From contig JABDLC010000085.1 in NCBI GenBank assembly GCA_013001905.1, forward strand, positions 1 to 39,929: a stretch of 39,929 nucleotides of DNA, read 5' to 3'. Shown one piece after another: positions 26,728 through 35,782 of this stretch. A model generated the notes under the pieces. That model searched no databases, was not told where the DNA came from, and saw only the letters and a list, made by a program, of their open reading frames with translations. The position numbers and the translations under genes are program-made. The stretch's first letter is position 1. Each line of letters opens with the position of its first letter. The DNA comes from Gammaproteobacteria bacterium (GTDB taxonomy: Bacteria > Pseudomonadota > Gammaproteobacteria > Steroidobacterales > GCA-2729495).

Positions 26728-27830
26728 ACGCCGCGACGACATCGCAGGCGCCGGTGCTCATCATGGCAGGCGGTACGGGCGGGCATGTGTTTCCGGCGCT
26801 GGCGGTTGCAGATGAATTGCAGGCACGCGGGCGCCCGGTTGTCTGGCTCGGCAGTCCGCGCGGTATAGAGAACCGGCTGATTCCTGCTGCCGGCATCCCC
26901 TTGCACCGGGTGCGTGTAGCGGGACTGCGTGGCAAGGGTTTGCTCAGCTGGTTGCTGGCTCCCTTCAAATTGCTGCTGGCGCTCTGGGACGCACTGCGCA
27001 TTGTGCGCCGTTTGCGTCCGTCGGTGGTATTGGGCATGGGTGGATTTGCCTCCGGCCCGGGCGGGCTCGCGGCCTGGATGCTCCGCTGCCCGCTGCTGAT
27101 TCACGAACAAAACGCGGCCGCAGGGCTGACCAATCGACTTCTGGCTGGAATCGCCCGGGAAGTGCTGCAAGCCTTCCCGGGCAGTTTTTCTGCCGGCGTC
27201 CGTGCGCGAACGATCGGTAACCCGGTGCGTGCGGAGATCTTTGCGATTGCCGCTCCCGATGAGCGCTTTGCTGACAGGCACGGTCACGATGAGCTGCGGG
27301 TGCTGGTGATCGGTGGCAGTCAAGGCGCGCTCGCCCTGAATAAACTAGTGCCGGAGGCCGTGAGTTTGTTGAGCGAACCCCAGCGCGTCCGCGTGCGGCA
27401 TCAGGCCGGCGAACAAACGCTTAGCAATGCCGTGGATGCATACCGGCAGCTGGGCATTGCGGCAGACGTGAGCGCCTTTATTGACGACATGGCGGCTGCC
27501 TACGACTGGGCAGACGTGGTCGTATGCCGTTCCGGTGCGCTGACGGTCGCCGAGCTGGCTGCCGCGGGGCTCGGTAGTTTGCTGGTGCCCTATCCCGCGG
27601 CGGTTGACGATCATCAGACCCTCAACGCGCGCTATCTGTCCGATGCCGGTGCGGCAGTACTACTGCCCCAGGCAGAACTCACGGCAACCAGGCTGGCGGC
27701 GGAATTGCAGCGCTGTGCCGATGACCGTACCCTCGTGCTGGAGCGCGCCCGCCGGGCGCGCAGCCTGGCTCTTCCCCGGGCCACGGCGGATCTGGCAGAC
27801 GCCTGTCTGGCGCTGGAGGCAGCGGCATGA
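26724..27830 (+). CDS. murG: UDP-GlcNAc:lipid I N-acetylglucosaminyltransferase
   Basis: A peripheral inner-membrane GT28 glycosyltransferase that converts lipid I to lipid II. It has 368 residues in two Rossmann-like domains. The first glycine loop is MAGGTGGHVFPALAVADEL. GMGGFASGPGG and IHEQNAAAGLTNR follow, with the linker region RTIGNPVRAEI. The second domain has VIGGSQGALALN, VCRSGALTVAELAAAGLGSL and PYPAAVDDHQTLNA. The start is GTG 26724, overlapping the ftsW stop. The stop overlaps the murC ATG. Confidence 0.97.
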   Translation: MNAATTSQAPVLIMAGGTGGHVFPALAVADELQARGRPVVWLGSPRGIENRLIPAAGIPLHRVRVAGLRGKGLLSWLLAPFKLLLALWDALRIVRRLRPSVVLGMGGFASGPGGLAAWMLRCPLLIHEQNAAAGLTNRLLAGIAREVLQAFPGSFSAGVRARTIGNPVRAEIFAIAAPDERFADRHGHDELRVLVIGGSQGALALNKLVPEAVSLLSEPQRVRVRHQAGEQTLSNAVDAYRQLGIAADVSAFIDDMAAAYDWADVVVCRSGALTVAELAAAGLGSLLVPYPAAVDDHQTLNARYLSDAGAAVLLPQAELTATRLAAELQRCADDRTLVLERARRARSLALPRATADLADACLALEAAA

Positions 27831-29245
27831 AAGACCGCATGCGCGAAATTACCCGCATACATCTGGTTGGCATCGGCGGTGTCGGTATGGGTGGTATCGC
27901 GGAGGTATTACTGAATCTCGGGTACGAGGTGCAGGGGTCAGACCTGCGCGAGTCACGGGTGACCGCGCGGCTGGCTGCACGGGGCGCCAACATTTTTCTG
28001 GGACATGACGCGACCCATATACAAGGTGCGGACGTCGTTGTGGTGTCGACCGCGATTGATACCGGTAACCCGGAGACCGATGCGGCTCGCGAGCAGCGTA
28101 TACCCGTGGTACGACGTGCCGAGATGCTGGCGGAACTGATGCGCTTCCGTCACGGCATCGCCATCGCCGGCACCCACGGCAAAACCACGGTTACCAGTCT
28201 GGTGGCCAGCGTTCTGGCCGAGGCCGGCGAAGATCCGACTTTTGTGATCGGTGGCCGGCTCGTCAGCGCCGACTCCAATGCGCGGCTCGGTGCCGGCAAG
28301 TATCTGGTCGCCGAAGCCGACGAAAGCGACGCTTCGTTCACGCACCTGCAACCGATGATTGCCGTTGTGACGAATATCGATTTTGATCACATGGAAACCT
28401 ATGACGGAGACCCGGACCGTTTGTACGCGAGCTTCGAGGAGTTTGTGCACAACCTGCCTTTTTACGGACTCGCGATACTCTGCAGTGACGATGCCGGTGT
28501 GCAGCATATTCTGCCGCAGCTGAAGCGTACGACGCTCACCTATGGTGTGGACGAAGGCGCCGATATCCGTGCGGTCGAGGTCAGCCGCACCGGCACGACA
28601 TCGTTCATTAAGGTCGCACGCCCGGGCCATGAAAATTTGTTGCAGCTTGAGCTCAGCATGCCGGGGCATCACAACGTACTGAACTCGCTGGCGGCAGTGG
28701 CGGTGGCGCACGAACTCGAACTGGATGATGCGGCATTGCAGACTGCGCTGCTGCATTTCGAAGGCATAGACCGACGCCTGCAGGTTGTCGGCGAGCATAT
28801 GATCTCGACGCGCCGTGTGTTGTTTATCGATGACTACGCACATCACCCGACTGAAATCGCAGCGACACTGGATGCTGTGCGGCAGGGCTGGCCGGGACGC
28901 CGGGTTGTGGTTGTTTTTCAGCCGCATCGTTACAGCCGCACGCGTGATCTGATGGATGACTTTGCCGAGGTGCTGACCGGTGCCGACCGGCTGTTCATTG
29001 CCGAGGTGCATGCGGCGGGGGAACAGCCCATCGCCGGTGCTGATGGCCGCTCAATTTGCCGTGCAGTTCGCACCCGTGGTCAGGTCGAACCGGTTTTTGT
29101 TCCCGACCTCAGTCATGTCGCCGACGATTTATCAGCCGTTCTGGAGGACGGCGACCTGGTGCTGACGCTTGGTGCCGGCAGCATCGGCGCCATAGCTCAG
29201 GAATTGCCCGCCCGGCTCGGCGGGCAGAAGGTGGCGGCGCGGTGA
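27827..29245 (+). CDS. murC: UDP-N-acetylmuramate:L-alanine ligase
   Basis: Adds the first amino acid, L-alanine, to UDP-MurNAc. It has 472 residues. The N-terminal dinucleotide-like fold reads IHLVGIGGVGMGGIAEVL (about 11-28). The ATP loop GTHGKTT is at 115-121. EADESDASF, NIDFDHMETY, the GIDRRLQ segment and DDYAHHPTEI are characteristic of MurC. QPHRYSRTRDLMDDF lies in the C-terminal domain. ATG 27827 overlaps murG by 4 bases (ATG 27839 is a less likely alternative). The end overlaps the murB start. Confidence 0.97.
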   Translation: MKDRMREITRIHLVGIGGVGMGGIAEVLLNLGYEVQGSDLRESRVTARLAARGANIFLGHDATHIQGADVVVVSTAIDTGNPETDAAREQRIPVVRRAEMLAELMRFRHGIAIAGTHGKTTVTSLVASVLAEAGEDPTFVIGGRLVSADSNARLGAGKYLVAEADESDASFTHLQPMIAVVTNIDFDHMETYDGDPDRLYASFEEFVHNLPFYGLAILCSDDAGVQHILPQLKRTTLTYGVDEGADIRAVEVSRTGTTSFIKVARPGHENLLQLELSMPGHHNVLNSLAAVAVAHELELDDAALQTALLHFEGIDRRLQVVGEHMISTRRVLFIDDYAHHPTEIAATLDAVRQGWPGRRVVVVFQPHRYSRTRDLMDDFAEVLTGADRLFIAEVHAAGEQPIAGADGRSICRAVRTRGQVEPVFVPDLSHVADDLSAVLEDGDLVLTLGAGSIGAIAQELPARLGGQKVAAR

Positions 29246-30111
29246 TGGCTGAACGTCACGTTTCGATGGCACAGCATACGTCCTGGCGTGTGGGCGGCCC
29301 GGCAGAGTATTACTGCAAGCCGGGCAGTCGTGATGAGTTGATCGAATGTTTGCAGTCAGTTGGTGCCGGTGTGCCCATTCACTTTATCGGCCGCGGTAGC
29401 AATCTGCTGGTGCGCGACGGGGGTGTGGCTGCTGCGCTGATTGCGGTGCACGACGCGCTTACGGATTTCGAAGAGCTCGGCGACGGCCGTATTTACGCGG
29501 GTGCCGGTCTGGCCTGTGCGCTGGTCGCCCGGCGTTGTGTGCGCAATCGACTGGGCCCTGCTGAATTTTTTGCCGGTATTCCCGGCACGGTCGGTGGCGC
29601 GCTGACCATGAATGCCGGTGCGTTCGGCGGCGAAACCTGGAATCAGGTGGAGTCGGTTGAGGTGATCAACCGTCAGGGCGAAGTCACGGTGCGTTACCCC
29701 GATGAGTATCAGGTTGCTTACCGTGAGGTGAGTCTGATCGAGCCACGCGAAGAGTGGTTTATCGGCGGTACTTTCCGGTTTACAGAGAATTACGACACGA
29801 GCCCGGAGAAAGTGAAGGCGCTGGTCAATCAGCGTAAGGAGTCGCAACCGCTGGGTCTGCCGAGCTGCGGGTCGGTGTTTCGCAACCCGCCGGGTGATCA
29901 CGCCGCGCGGCTGATCGAGGCGGCCGGTCTGAAGGGTCATGTCATCGGTGGCGCAGTCGTATCAGACAAGCATGCCAATTTTATTATCAATACCGGCACG
30001 GCAACCGCAGCAGATATTGAGAATCTGATTAAGCACGTGCAGGCCACGGTCAAGCGTGAATTCGACGTCGAACTGGTGCGTGAAGTGCACATCATCGGAG
30101 AGGCGGCATGA
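29245..30111 (+). CDS. murB: UDP-N-acetylenolpyruvoylglucosamine reductase
   Basis: A FAD-dependent enzyme that reduces the MurA product to UDP-MurNAc using NADPH. It has 288 residues, so it looks like the short (type II) form without the extra loop domain of the 342-residue E. coli enzyme. The FAD-binding domain has HTSWRVGGPAEYY, GRGSNLLVRDGGV and FFAGIPGTVGGALTMNAGAF. The catalytic serine is in SCGSVFRNPPGDHAARLIE. ATG 29245 shares one base with the murC stop. The long open frame upstream lies within murC and is not coding. It lies in the dcw cluster between murC and ddl, whereas E. coli keeps murB elsewhere. Confidence 0.96.
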   Translation: MAERHVSMAQHTSWRVGGPAEYYCKPGSRDELIECLQSVGAGVPIHFIGRGSNLLVRDGGVAAALIAVHDALTDFEELGDGRIYAGAGLACALVARRCVRNRLGPAEFFAGIPGTVGGALTMNAGAFGGETWNQVESVEVINRQGEVTVRYPDEYQVAYREVSLIEPREEWFIGGTFRFTENYDTSPEKVKALVNQRKESQPLGLPSCGSVFRNPPGDHAARLIEAAGLKGHVIGGAVVSDKHANFIINTGTATAADIENLIKHVQATVKREFDVELVREVHIIGEAA

Positions 30112-31109
30112 CCGGCACATCGCGCACGCGTGAATTGCCGGGCAGTGAGTTTCCGAAAATCTCGCAGGCCGGCGATTTCGGCAAAGTAGCCGTGCTCTAC
30201 GGAGGCGATTCCGCGGAGCGTGAAATCTCGCTCATGACCGGCAAAGCCGTGCATGCAGCGCTCATTGAGCGCGGCGTTGATGCTCACCTCCTCGATGCGG
30301 CCGGTGACTATCTGCCGCAACTGACGGACGCTGGCTTTAATCGCGTCTGGATCGCGCTGCATGGTCGCGGCGGTGAGGACGGAACCTTGCAGCGGCGGCT
30401 GGACGAGATGCACCTGCCTTACACCGGCAGCGGGCCTGACAGCGCGGCGCTGGCGATGGACAAGCTTGCCAGTAAGCAGGCGCTGCTCGACGCAGGGTTA
30501 CCAACCGCGCCGTGGCAGGAAGTTCGTTCGGCTGAGGAGCTCGCGGCCGCAGCCGACACGCTCGGCTTGCCACTGATCGTTAAGCCGGCGCTTGAGGGGT
30601 CAAGCATCGGCATGAGCAAGGTGAACACAATCAGCGATATTGCCAGCGCCTGGCAAAACGCTGCAGCGGCTGATTCGCCAGTGATGGCGGAGGCCTGGAT
30701 CAGCGGCGGTGAATACACGGCCGCGATTCTGCAGGGCGAGGTGTTGCCGCTGATACGTATTGAGGTGCAGGGCGGCTTCTACGACTACGAGGCCAAATAT
30801 TTCAGCGACGAGACCGGCTACCACTGTCCCGCCGGCTTATCGGCCGAGGCCGAGGCGCAATTCGCCGCGCTCGCCATGCAGGCCTTCATGGCCGTGGGGT
30901 GTGACGGTTGGGGCCGGGTCGATTTCATGCTGAATGAGGCCGGTGAGCCGCTGATTCTGGAGGTCAATACTGTCCCGGGGATGACCAGTCACAGTTTGGT
31001 GCCAATGGCAGCGGCGCAGGCCGGCATCGATTTCGGCGGGCTGGTCTGGCGCATTCTCGAAACGAGTTTTGACCGGTTGTCAGCTGAGGAGGTGGCGCAT
31101 GGCACGTAA
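30108..31109 (+). CDS. ddl: D-alanine:D-alanine ligase
   Basis: An ATP-grasp enzyme making the D-Ala-D-Ala dipeptide used by MurF. It has 333 residues (E. coli DdlB 306), with an N-terminal extension of about 25 residues before KVAVLYGGDSAEREISLMTG. Further motifs are WIALHGRGGEDGTLQ, YTGSGPDSAALAMDK, PLIVKPALEGSSIGMSK, FYDYEAKYF, and the metal-binding RVDFMLNEAGEPLILEVNT. The tyrosine in YDYEAKY is typical of D-Ala-D-Ala rather than D-Ala-D-lactate ligases. ATG overlaps murB by 4 bases; the 3' end overlaps ftsQ by 11. Confidence 0.97.
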   Translation: MTGTSRTRELPGSEFPKISQAGDFGKVAVLYGGDSAEREISLMTGKAVHAALIERGVDAHLLDAAGDYLPQLTDAGFNRVWIALHGRGGEDGTLQRRLDEMHLPYTGSGPDSAALAMDKLASKQALLDAGLPTAPWQEVRSAEELAAAADTLGLPLIVKPALEGSSIGMSKVNTISDIASAWQNAAAADSPVMAEAWISGGEYTAAILQGEVLPLIRIEVQGGFYDYEAKYFSDETGYHCPAGLSAEAEAQFAALAMQAFMAVGCDGWGRVDFMLNEAGEPLILEVNTVPGMTSHSLVPMAAAQAGIDFGGLVWRILETSFDRLSAEEVAHGT

Positions 31110-31941
31110 ACGCGTCAATCGCCGCCGCCAGACGACGCGCCGGAAAAAGCGCTTCGGGTTGCCAAAACTGCCGGATTTTCCGCGGTTCCCGGAAATCAAC
31201 TGGGGATTGTTGGGAAACGTTGTTTTTTTAGCGTTTTTTTCGCTTCTGACGTACTCCGGGACTTTATGGTTAATGGATAGACCTATAAACTCCGTACGTA
31301 TAGAAGGGCGCTTCGAACGGGTGACTGCAGTGCAGGTCGAAGCGGCCATGTCGCCGTATCTGGATGAGGGTTTTCTGAGTCTTGATATCGGCGACGTGCA
31401 GAGCGCTGTTGAGCGTCTGCCCTGGGTGGAACGGGCTGGTATCCGCAGGAGCTGGCCCGCCGCGCTGAACGTCGAGCTGGTGGAGCAACGGGCGGCGGCA
31501 CGCTGGGGCAAAAACGGGTTGTTGAATGTTTACGGGGAGTTGTTCGTCCAGGAGGCGAAGCACGTGCCTGCCGAGTTGCCGCAGCTGAGCGGTCCGGACG
31601 GCACGCAACTACAGGTGGCGAAGCGCTTTTTCGATCTGAACGCACGTTTGCAACAGCGTGGCCTTACGGCTGTCTCGCTGCAGCTGGACGCGCGCGGCTC
31701 CTGGCAACTGGGGCTGAACAATGGTGTGCAGGTGCGGCTGGGTGCTGTGGCTGTAGACGATCGTGCCCATCGTTTCTTTACCGCCCTTGATTCAGTGCTG
31801 GCTCCGTTGACCGAGCAGATTAACTACATCGATATGCGATACACCAATGGCTTTGCTGTGGGCTGGAAAGAAAACGCCGGCCCCGCGTCGGTTAGTTCCC
31901 AGCTGGCAGAAACAGGGGAAGTACGCCCGGATGCCTGGTAA
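31099..31941 (+). CDS. ftsQ: Cell division protein FtsQ
   Basis: A bitopic membrane protein that organises the FtsQLB complex. It has 280 residues. A very basic cytoplasmic tail (RKRVNRRRQTTRRKKRFG) leads into one transmembrane helix (about 37-57, LLGNVVFLAFFSLLTYSGTL). A POTRA domain (INSVRIEGRFERVTAVQVEA, LPWVERAGIRRSWPAALNVE) and the beta domain follow. ATG 31099 has an unusually strong ribosome-binding site, GAGGAGG, six bases upstream within ddl. The first 11 bases overlap ddl, and the last 11 overlap ftsA. Confidence 0.96.
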   Translation: MARKRVNRRRQTTRRKKRFGLPKLPDFPRFPEINWGLLGNVVFLAFFSLLTYSGTLWLMDRPINSVRIEGRFERVTAVQVEAAMSPYLDEGFLSLDIGDVQSAVERLPWVERAGIRRSWPAALNVELVEQRAAARWGKNGLLNVYGELFVQEAKHVPAELPQLSGPDGTQLQVAKRFFDLNARLQQRGLTAVSLQLDARGSWQLGLNNGVQVRLGAVAVDDRAHRFFTALDSVLAPLTEQINYIDMRYTNGFAVGWKENAGPASVSSQLAETGEVRPDAW

Positions 31942-33163
31942 GACCGAAAAAGAACTCGTCGTTGCGCTCGACATCGGCACGTCGAAGATCGTCGCTATTG
32001 TCGGCGAGTTGCAGGACGACGGTGAGCTTGAAGTGATCGGTTTCGGCTCGCATCCGTCGCGTGGCCTGAAAAAGGGCGTGGTCAATAATATTGAAGCGAC
32101 GGTCAACTCCATACAACGCGCGGTTGAAGAAGCCGAGTTGATGGCCGGTTGCGACATCCAGTCGGTGTACACCGGCATCGCCGGCAGCCATATCCGCAGC
32201 CTGAATTCGCACGGTATCGTGGGAATTCGTGATCGCGAAGTGAATCAGGGTGATGTGGATCGCGTGATCGAAGCCGCGCGTGCGGTGCCGATCCCGGCGG
32301 ACCAGCGCATCCTGCACGTGCTGCCGCAGGAATTCATCATCGACGGTCAGGAAGGCATACGTGATCCGATCGGCATGAGCGGTGTGCGGCTTGAAGCGCG
32401 GGTGCACATGGTGACCGGCGCAGCTTCTGCCGCACAGAATATCGTCAAGTGTGTGCAACGTTGCGGCCTCGAAGTGGAAGACATCGTGCTCGAGCAGCTG
32501 GCATCCAGTTATGCAGTGCTGACAGAGGACGAGAAAGAGCTCGGCGCCTGCATTGTTGATATCGGCGGCGGTACCACCGATATCGCGGTGTTTCATGACG
32601 GTGCGATCAAACACACCGCGGTCATTCCGATCGCCGGTGATCAGGTCACTAACGATATTGCGATCTCGCTGCGCACACCGACGCAGTACGCGGAAGAGAT
32701 CAAGATCAAATATGCCTGCGCGCTGTCGCAGCTGGCGAATCGTGATGAAACGATTGAAGTGCCGAGTGTCGGTGACCGGCCGCCGCGGCGACTCGCTCGC
32801 CAGACACTGGGCGAGGTGGTTGAACCGCGCTACGAAGAGTTGTTCCAGCTGATTGCGGCGGAACTGCGGCGCAGTAATTTCGAAGAGTTGATCGCGGCCG
32901 GCATTGTGCTGACCGGGGGCAGTTCGAAGATGGAAGGGGCAGTGGAGCTCGCTGAAGAAGTGTTCCACATGCCCGTGCGGCTCGGGTTGCCGCAGTACGT
33001 GAAGGGTTTGGGTGAAGTGGTCCGTAATCCGATTCATGCCACAGGTGTGGGCATTCTCCTGTACGCCAGGGACAAGGGCGAGGGTGGTGCAGACGCAATG
33101 GCCGGGGGCGGTTTGCGGGAAGTTTGGTCGCGGATGAAGGCCTGGTTTCAGGCGAATAGATAA
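31931..33163 (+). CDS. ftsA: Cell division protein FtsA
   Basis: An actin-like ATPase that tethers FtsZ to the membrane and recruits later division proteins. It has 410 residues. Actin-fold motifs are VVALDIGTSKIVAIVGE (phosphate 1), the FtsA-specific 1C domain (about 85-165) with ILHVLPQEFIIDGQEGI, CIVDIGGGTTDIAVF (phosphate 2), and GIVLTGGSSKMEGAVELAEE (adenosine). The C-terminal amphipathic helix, VWSRMKAWFQANR, is the membrane-targeting sequence. ATG 31931 is chosen by homology. The open frame upstream lies in ftsQ. ftsZ follows after 34 bp. Confidence 0.97.
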   Translation: MPGKTEKELVVALDIGTSKIVAIVGELQDDGELEVIGFGSHPSRGLKKGVVNNIEATVNSIQRAVEEAELMAGCDIQSVYTGIAGSHIRSLNSHGIVGIRDREVNQGDVDRVIEAARAVPIPADQRILHVLPQEFIIDGQEGIRDPIGMSGVRLEARVHMVTGAASAAQNIVKCVQRCGLEVEDIVLEQLASSYAVLTEDEKELGACIVDIGGGTTDIAVFHDGAIKHTAVIPIAGDQVTNDIAISLRTPTQYAEEIKIKYACALSQLANRDETIEVPSVGDRPPRRLARQTLGEVVEPRYEELFQLIAAELRRSNFEELIAAGIVLTGGSSKMEGAVELAEEVFHMPVRLGLPQYVKGLGEVVRNPIHATGVGILLYARDKGEGGADAMAGGGLREVWSRMKAWFQANR

Positions 33164-33197
33164 TTATATTTTCCTTTAAGGATGAGGAGTGAAGGCA

Positions 33198-34403
33198 ATG
33201 TTTGAACTCATGGATGCATACAGCCAGAGTGCTGTAATCAAGGTAATCGGCGTCGGTGGTGGCGGTGGCAATGCCGTCAAGCACATGGCGGCGTGCGGAA
33301 TCGAAGGTGTCGATTTCATTTGTGCGAATACAGACCGGCAGGCGTTATTGAATGCCGAGGTTAAAACGACCCTGCAGATCGGTTGCAACATCACGAAGGG
33401 CCTGGGTGCAGGCGCCAATCCTGAGGTCGGTTACAAAGCGGCGATGGAAGATCGTGACCGCTTGCAGGAACTGATCGAAGGCGCGGATATGCTCTTTATT
33501 ACTGCGGGTCTTGGCGGTGGCACCGGCACCGGTGCAGCGCCGGTGATCGCGCAGATTGCGAAAGAGCTCGGCATCCTGACCGTAGCCGTGGTAACCAAGC
33601 CTTTCGACATGGAAGGCGGCAAGCGCGGCGGCATTGCAGACGAGGGCATGCATGAGTTGGCGAAGAGTGTGGATTCGCTGATCACCATTCCCAACGAAAA
33701 GCTGCTGACCGTGCTGGGCACCGATGTCACGCTGCTCGATGCGTTCAAGTCAGCCAACGAAGTGCTGCAGGGCGCGGTCCAGGGCATTGCCGAACTGATC
33801 ACCCGCGAGGGCCTGATCAACGTCGACTTTGCTGATGTGCGCACCGTGATGTCCGAAATGGGCATGGCGATGATGGGTACCGGCGTTGCGTCAGGTGATG
33901 ACCGGGCGCGCGAAGCGGCTGAAGCCGCAGTGTCGAGCCCGCTGCTGGAAGACATCAATTTGTCCGGCGCCAACGGCATTCTGGTGAACGTCACGGCAGG
34001 TCCGGATCTGGCGATCGGCGAGTTCAGCACGATTGGTGAGACGGTGAAGGAGTACGCCTCGGAAGACGCGACGGTTGTGGTCGGTACCGTGATCGACCCG
34101 GACATGGCCAATACCATCCGGGTGACGGTGGTGGCAACGGGTCTGGGTAAGGGAATCATGGGCGCGGTTAACACGACCGGTGAAATTGAGCCGATTGGCG
34201 TTCGCGGTACTCGTGCAGCGACGAAAGAGCTCGAAGAAGCCGGTGTCCCGGCGGCCGGAACGCCCAATTACGTGGATTACGAAGTTCCGCCCGGTATTAG
34301 AGAGCAGCAGCGTCAGAAAGCGGTCGGGGATGACCTCCCGGATCCACTGGAAGACCATGAAATGCTTGATATTCCTGCGTTTCTGCGCCGCCAGGCGGAC
34401 TAG
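33198..34403 (+). CDS. ftsZ: Cell division GTPase FtsZ
   Basis: The tubulin-like GTPase that forms the Z ring. It has 401 residues. It starts [20 protein letters not shown]. The tubulin signature GGGTGTG is at 106-112, with NTDRQAL and the T7 loop [16 protein letters not shown] variable linker precedes the conserved C-terminal peptide DIPAFLRRQ (391-399) that binds FtsA and ZipA. ATG 33198 has GAGGAG eight bases upstream. GTG 33189 is less likely. The 34-bp gap after ftsA is AT-rich and may hold a minor promoter. A 14-bp palindrome overlaps the stop codon. Confidence 0.98.
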   Translation: MFELMDAYSQSAVIKVIGVGGGGGNAVKHMAACGIEGVDFICANTDRQALLNAEVKTTLQIGCNITKGLGAGANPEVGYKAAMEDRDRLQELIEGADMLFITAGLGGGTGTGAAPVIAQIAKELGILTVAVVTKPFDMEGGKRGGIADEGMHELAKSVDSLITIPNEKLLTVLGTDVTLLDAFKSANEVLQGAVQGIAELITREGLINVDFADVRTVMSEMGMAMMGTGVASGDDRAREAAEAAVSSPLLEDINLSGANGILVNVTAGPDLAIGEFSTIGETVKEYASEDATVVVGTVIDPDMANTIRVTVVATGLGKGIMGAVNTTGEIEPIGVRGTRAATKELEEAGVPAAGTPNYVDYEVPPGIREQQRQKAVGDDLPDPLEDHEMLDIPAFLRRQAD

Positions 34404-34421
34404 TCCGCAGGGCTTGATTTG

Positions 34422-34450
34422 TTGCGGCACTCGGGGGGCTGTGGTACTTT
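34422..34450 (+). promoter_or_regulatory. Weak predicted promoter for lpxC
   Basis: In the 155-bp ftsZ-lpxC spacer, TTGCGG (34422-34427) and TACTTT (34445-34450) are 17 bp apart, and TGG precedes the -10 as an extended element. Hexamer matches are modest. The spacer also holds AAGGAG at 34525-34530, about 28 bases before lpxC. Readthrough from ftsZ is equally possible, as no terminator is visible. Confidence 0.3.
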
Positions 34451-34558
34451 TCGCCGCAGTCACTACCCCGATGTGCGCGCGGCTGTAAAAGTGGATTAGC
34501 AGCCGGTACTTGCAGGACGAACCTAAGGAGCCAGCTTAACTCTTGGCGGGCTTTATTT

Positions 34559-35476
34559 ATGCTCAGACAACGGACACTCAAGAACGCGATACGCGCCACC
34601 GGCGTCGGTCTGCACACCGGCCGCAAGGTCTTTATGACCCTGCGCCCGGCGGCGGACAATACCGGCATCGTGTTCCGTCGGGTCGACCTCGATCCGCCCG
34701 TCGATGTGCCGGCCGACAGCAAGATTGTTGGTGAGACGCAGCTCGGCACCACCCTGATTAAGGGTGACGTCAAAGTTGCGACCGTTGAGCATCTGATGTC
34801 GGCACTTGCGGGCCTCGGTATCGATAATGCCTTCGTCGATCTGAGCGCACCGGAAGTGCCGATCATGGACGGCAGCGCAGCCCCCTTCGTGTTCCTGCTG
34901 CAGTCGGCGGGTGTGACGGAACAGACTTCACCCAAGAAGTTCCTGCGCATCAAGAAGCCGGTGCGGGTCGAGCACGGCGACAAGTGGGCCGAATTCCAGC
35001 CTTACGACGGCTTCCGCGTCAACTTCAAAATCGATTTCGATCATCCGGTGTTTAAGAATCATCTGCAGGAATCCACCATCGATTTTTCGACGACCTCATT
35101 CCTCCGTGAAGTCAGCCGCGCGCGCACCTTTGGATTTATGCGCGACATCGAAATGCTGCGCTCAAATCGACTCGCGCTTGGCGGCAGTATCGACAACGCC
35201 GTGGTGCTTGACGACTTCCGCGTGCTGAACGAAGACGGCCTGCGTTACGAAGACGAGTTTGTGCGCCACAAGATTCTCGATGCCATCGGTGATTTGTACC
35301 TGGCAGGCCACAGCTTCATCGGCGCCTATACCGGCTACAAATCAGGTCACGAGCTCAACAATATGTTGTTGCGTGAACTCTGGGCGCAGCCCGATGCGTA
35401 CGAAGAAGTGACCTTCAATGACGATGCCGGCGCGCCGATCTGCTACAAAAGCGCAGCAGCTGCCGCGGCAGTCTGA
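34559..35476 (+). CDS. lpxC: UDP-3-O-acyl-N-acetylglucosamine deacetylase
   Basis: A zinc-dependent deacetylase that commits UDP-GlcNAc to lipid A synthesis. It has 305 residues (E. coli 305). Two alpha/beta domains are present. Zinc ligands are H78 (VEHLMSAL), H237 and D241 ([11 protein letters not shown]). The general base is E77 and the second catalytic histidine H264 (YKSGHELNN). Opening [20 protein letters not shown] is the family start. No ribosome-binding site sits at normal distance from ATG 34559. It closes the dcw block and converges on dciA with a 3-bp gap and no terminator. Confidence 0.98.
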   Translation: MLRQRTLKNAIRATGVGLHTGRKVFMTLRPAADNTGIVFRRVDLDPPVDVPADSKIVGETQLGTTLIKGDVKVATVEHLMSALAGLGIDNAFVDLSAPEVPIMDGSAAPFVFLLQSAGVTEQTSPKKFLRIKKPVRVEHGDKWAEFQPYDGFRVNFKIDFDHPVFKNHLQESTIDFSTTSFLREVSRARTFGFMRDIEMLRSNRLALGGSIDNAVVLDDFRVLNEDGLRYEDEFVRHKILDAIGDLYLAGHSFIGAYTGYKSGHELNNMLLRELWAQPDAYEEVTFNDDAGAPICYKSAAAAAAV

Positions 35477-35479
35477 TCG

Positions 35480-35782
35480 CTAGCTCGCGACCCGGACCTT
35501 GACTGACATCGGCGTCTGGCCGATATCCGTGCACAGCGACCGCAATTCCGCCTCGGCGTAACGCAGTTTCGCCGCCCATTCGGGGCTGGTGGCCGCCACC
35601 ACGAGGGTGCCGTCAGGGCGGAAATCGCAGTGCTGTATCCCGTCCCCGAGGGGTGCGCTGATGTTGCTGCGCAGATGGTCGGTCAGGCTGGCTCTTTTGC
35701 GGGCCTCTCTGGCCAGACCAGCCAGACCTGATCCGCTGGCGCCGATCAACTCAGACAGTGACTTAGCTTCACTTTTTGACAT
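35480..35782 (-). CDS. dciA: DciA-like DUF721 protein (replicative helicase loader family)
   Basis: A 100-residue DUF721 protein. DciA is the ancestral loader or operator of the DnaB helicase in bacteria lacking DnaC. The N-terminal helical stretch carries SLSELIGASGSGLAGLAREA. The C-terminal KH-like part has PDGTLVVAATSPEWAAKLRY, with the conserved SPEWAAKLR motif, then LRSLCTDIG and MSVKVRV. It is shorter than many DciA proteins but complete by those motifs. Placement between lpxC and the M23 peptidase/secA pair matches Pseudomonas. It is transcribed opposite to its neighbours. Confidence 0.85.
   Translation of the reverse strand: MSKSEAKSLSELIGASGSGLAGLAREARKRASLTDHLRSNISAPLGDGIQHCDFRPDGTLVVAATSPEWAAKLRYAEAELRSLCTDIGQTPMSVKVRVAS

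Noticed and set aside
34395-34408. 14-bp palindrome GCGGACTAGTCCGC over the ftsZ stop codon, considered as a terminator
   Set aside because: As a hairpin it has only a 5-bp stem and no following T-run. It is probably chance, or at most a minor mRNA feature.
35460-35471. Palindrome CTGCCGCGGCAG at the end of lpxC, considered as a bidirectional terminator with dciA
   Set aside because: It has no T-run on either strand and arises from alanine-rich codons.
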